Of a stretch of 32,063 bases of DNA, positions 30,277 to 32,063 are shown piece by piece. Origin of the DNA: an uncultured Bacilli bacterium (GTDB lineage Bacteria > Bacillota_I > Bacilli_A > RF39 > UBA660); contig CANQBL010000010.1 in the NCBI GenBank assembly GCA_947589105.1, positions 1 through 32,063 of the forward strand, written 5' to 3'. The notes beneath the pieces were generated by a model. That model was given only the letters and a program-made list of their open reading frames with translations, had not been told where the DNA came from and did not search any database. The position numbers and the translations under genes are program-made. The first letter of the stretch is position 1. The number at the start of each line of letters is the position of its first letter.

Positions 30277-32063
30277 CTAGTACACTCTAGTACACGTATA
30301 TTTTCCACTAATAGTTTCTTTTTCACAATTAAAGTTTCTTCCATAAGAATTTATTTCTTCCTTAAGCTTTTCATCCGTTACATTTACTTTATTTAAACCA
30401 ATGCAACCAGCAAACATATTAGTCTTATCTGTTACTGCCGAAATATCGAAGCTACTTAAATCTAACGAAGTTAAATGTACGCAATCAACAAACATATATC
30501 TCATATCTGTTACAGCTGAAGTAACAAAGCTACTTAAATCTAACGAAGCTAAACCTCTACAATTATAAAACATATCTCTCATATTTGTTACTGCAGAAGT
30601 ATTAAAGTTACTTACATCTAACGAAACTAAACCACTGCAAACAGCAAACATATAACTCATATCTGTTACTGCCGAAGTAACAAAGCCTCTTACATCTAAC
30701 GAAGTTAAACTACTGCAATTATAAAACATAGTACTCATATCTGTTACTTCCGAAGTATCAAATTTACTTACATCTAACGAAGTTAAACCACTGCAATTTT
30801 GAAACATAGAACTCATATCTGTTACTTTCGAAGTATCAAATTTACTTACATCTAACGAAGTTAAACTATTGCAATTTCGAAACATTTGACTCATATTTGT
30901 TACTTTCGAAGTTTCAAAGCCTCTTACATCTAACGAAGCTAAACCACTGCAAACAGCAAACATATAATTCATATTTGTTACTTCCGAAGTATCAAATTTA
31001 CTTACATCTAACGAAGCTAAACCACTGCAACCATAAAACATATAACTCATATCTGTTACTTCCGAAGTAACAAAGCCTCTTACATCTAACGAATTTAAAC
31101 CACTGCAATTATAAAACATATAACTCATATTTGTTACTTTCGAAGTAACGAAACTACTTACATCTAACGAAGCTAAACCACTGCAATTATAAAACATATA
31201 ACTCATATCTGTTACTTTTGAAGTATCAAATTTACTTACATCTAACGAAGCTAAACCACTGCAATCATAAAACATATGAATCATATTTGTTACTTTCGAA
31301 GTAACAAAGCCTCTTACATCTAACAAAGTTAAACTTTTGCAATTTTGAAACATACGATTCATATCTGTTACTGCAGAAGTATCAAATTTACTTACATCTA
31401 ATGAATCTAAACGCACGCAATCAGCAAACATATAACCCATATCTGTTACCGCTGAAGTAACAAAGCCACTTACATCTAATGAAGTTAAACTTCTGCATTG
31501 ATAAAACATTAAACGCATATCTGTTACTGCAGAAGTAACAAAACTACTTACATCTAACGAAGCTAAACCCCTGCATTCATAAAACATACGATTCATATTT
31601 GTTACTTTCGAAGTATCAAAGCTACTTAAATCTAACGAAGCTAAAACACCGCATTCATAAAACATACGACTCATATTTGTTACTTTCGAAGTATCAAAGC
31701 CTCTTACATCTAACGAAGTTAAACCATTGCATTTAGTAAACATATAACTCATATCTGTTACCGCTGAAGTAACAAAGCTACTTACATCTAATGAAGTTAA
31801 ACTATTGCAATCAGTAAACATATAACTCATATCTGTTACTTTCGAAGTATCAAATTTACTTACATCTAACGAAGTTAAACTATTGCATCCTTGAAACATA
31901 CGACTCATATTTGTTACATTTTTAGTATCAAAATACTCACCAAAATCTACTTTTACTAAGTTAGAAAAATAATAAAATTGATACATTGATGTTGGATTTG
32001 CATACACTACTCCTATTCCACCTACTGTAAGTTCATATTTTCCATTTTTATCACTATCTTTAT
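30277..32063 (-). CDS. BspA-like (DUF285) repeat surface protein, 5' end outside the window
   Basis: The frame is open to the right edge, so the N-terminus is missing; 594 residues are seen. A G-x-Y-E-L-T-V-G-G-I-G-V-V-Y-A-N-P entry strand leads into 20 repeats of 26 residues (19 full). Each has M-x-x-M-F-x-x-C, L-x-S-L-D-V/L, and F-x-T-S-x-V-T-D/N. This is the DUF285 leucine-rich-like repeat of BspA-type proteins, which are exposed on the cell surface and in some species bind host matrix or other cells. The C-terminus (about 45 residues, two extra cysteines) has no LPxTG or membrane anchor, so attachment must come from the missing N-terminus. The next gene is a signal peptidase 52 nt below, with no terminator between. 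Confidence 0.92.
   Translation of the reverse strand, partial: KDSDKNGKYELTVGGIGVVYANPTSMYQFYYFSNLVKVDFGEYFDTKNVTNMSRMFQGCNSLTSLDVSKFDTSKVTDMSYMFTDCNSLTSLDVSSFVTSAVTDMSYMFTKCNGLTSLDVRGFDTSKVTNMSRMFYECGVLASLDLSSFDTSKVTNMNRMFYECRGLASLDVSSFVTSAVTDMRLMFYQCRSLTSLDVSGFVTSAVTDMGYMFADCVRLDSLDVSKFDTSAVTDMNRMFQNCKSLTLLDVRGFVTSKVTNMIHMFYDCSGLASLDVSKFDTSKVTDMSYMFYNCSGLASLDVSSFVTSKVTNMSYMFYNCSGLNSLDVRGFVTSEVTDMSYMFYGCSGLASLDVSKFDTSEVTNMNYMFAVCSGLASLDVRGFETSKVTNMSQMFRNCNSLTSLDVSKFDTSKVTDMSSMFQNCSGLTSLDVSKFDTSEVTDMSTMFYNCSSLTSLDVRGFVTSAVTDMSYMFAVCSGLVSLDVSNFNTSAVTNMRDMFYNCRGLASLDLSSFVTSAVTDMRYMFVDCVHLTSLDLSSFDISAVTDKTNMFAGCIGLNKVNVTDEKLKEEINSYGRNFNCEKETISGKYTCTRVY
30427..31908 (-). repeat. Nineteen tandem 78-bp repeats in the BspA-like gene
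   Basis: The DUF285 units are exactly 26 codons (78 bp) each, with a partial twentieth unit beyond. DNA identity is high. The short linker after the L-D-V strand comes in a few recurrent variants (S-K-F-D, S-S-F-V/D, R-G-F-V/D/E, S-G-F-V) that reappear in non-adjacent units. Confidence 0.9.

Noticed and set aside
30277-30299. Short direct repeat (CTAGTACAC twice) at the end of the BspA-like gene as an insertion or attachment site
   Set aside because: Only about 9-10 bp, inside the last codons, with no mobile genes nearby. Chance or slippage is enough.
30427-31908. Regular 78-bp repeats as a possible CRISPR array
   Set aside because: The repeats are continuous in frame and encode DUF285 units on the minus strand. 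There are no unique spacers.

Overview
The window is strongly AT-rich bacterial DNA that uses the standard bacterial code: TGA ends several genes (for example the pseudouridine synthase at 1463 and the ArsC-like protein at 3937), and tryptophan is read from TGG. Long purine-rich Shine-Dalgarno sites, TTGACA/TATAAT promoters with frequent TGn extensions, U-rich intrinsic terminators and a tyrosine T-box point to a low-GC Gram-positive lineage. Pyruvate:ferredoxin oxidoreductase and rubrerythrin imply an anaerobe. SpoVS, an RNase J homologue, a SipW-type signal peptidase next to a DUF5305-like protein, and a BspA/DUF285 repeat protein fit an uncultured gut Bacilli or Mollicutes-related clade. 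That placement is inference, not proof. Every gene except one (a Fic protein) lies on the minus strand.

Reading along the minus strand from the right edge: the 5'-truncated BspA-like repeat protein (30277-32063), a SipW-type signal peptidase with a large membrane N-terminus, a DUF5305-like membrane protein and an unrecognised 132-aa protein form a cell-surface module. Next come tyrS with its T-box, a catalytically degenerate RNase J paralogue, a J-domain-like membrane protein with a 10-residue tandem repeat, a helical four-helix-like protein, and the translational GTPase TypA. The Fic gene runs the other way (19623-20762), converges on typA and diverges from the PFOR gene nifJ.

The middle (8.3-16.0 kb) holds a 23S rRNA uridine methyltransferase/SDR/alpha-beta hydrolase operon, then an autoregulated-looking MarR plus heterodimeric ABC exporter operon. 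One exporter subunit carries an unusual repeat-containing extracytoplasmic insertion. CorA and an AI-2E-family permease follow.

The left part has rubrerythrin behind two promoters (one overlain by a 25-bp palindrome), a 113-aa protein with three copies of a short motif, a pseudouridine synthase/ArsC-like/GDPD cluster, an operon of SAM methyltransferase, 30-codon small ORF, second pseudouridine synthase and HAD phosphatase, then spoVS and gtrA-like genes. At the very left edge a promoter, ribosome-binding site and ATG mark the beginning of a gene that leaves the window.

The items most worth a second look are the surface module with its 78-bp mosaic repeats, the rubrerythrin control region, the active-site-poor RNase J, the exporter's repeat domain, and two unexplained small proteins. 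I saw no CRISPR array, insertion sequence, tRNA or rRNA. No stretch longer than 300 bases lacks a gene.
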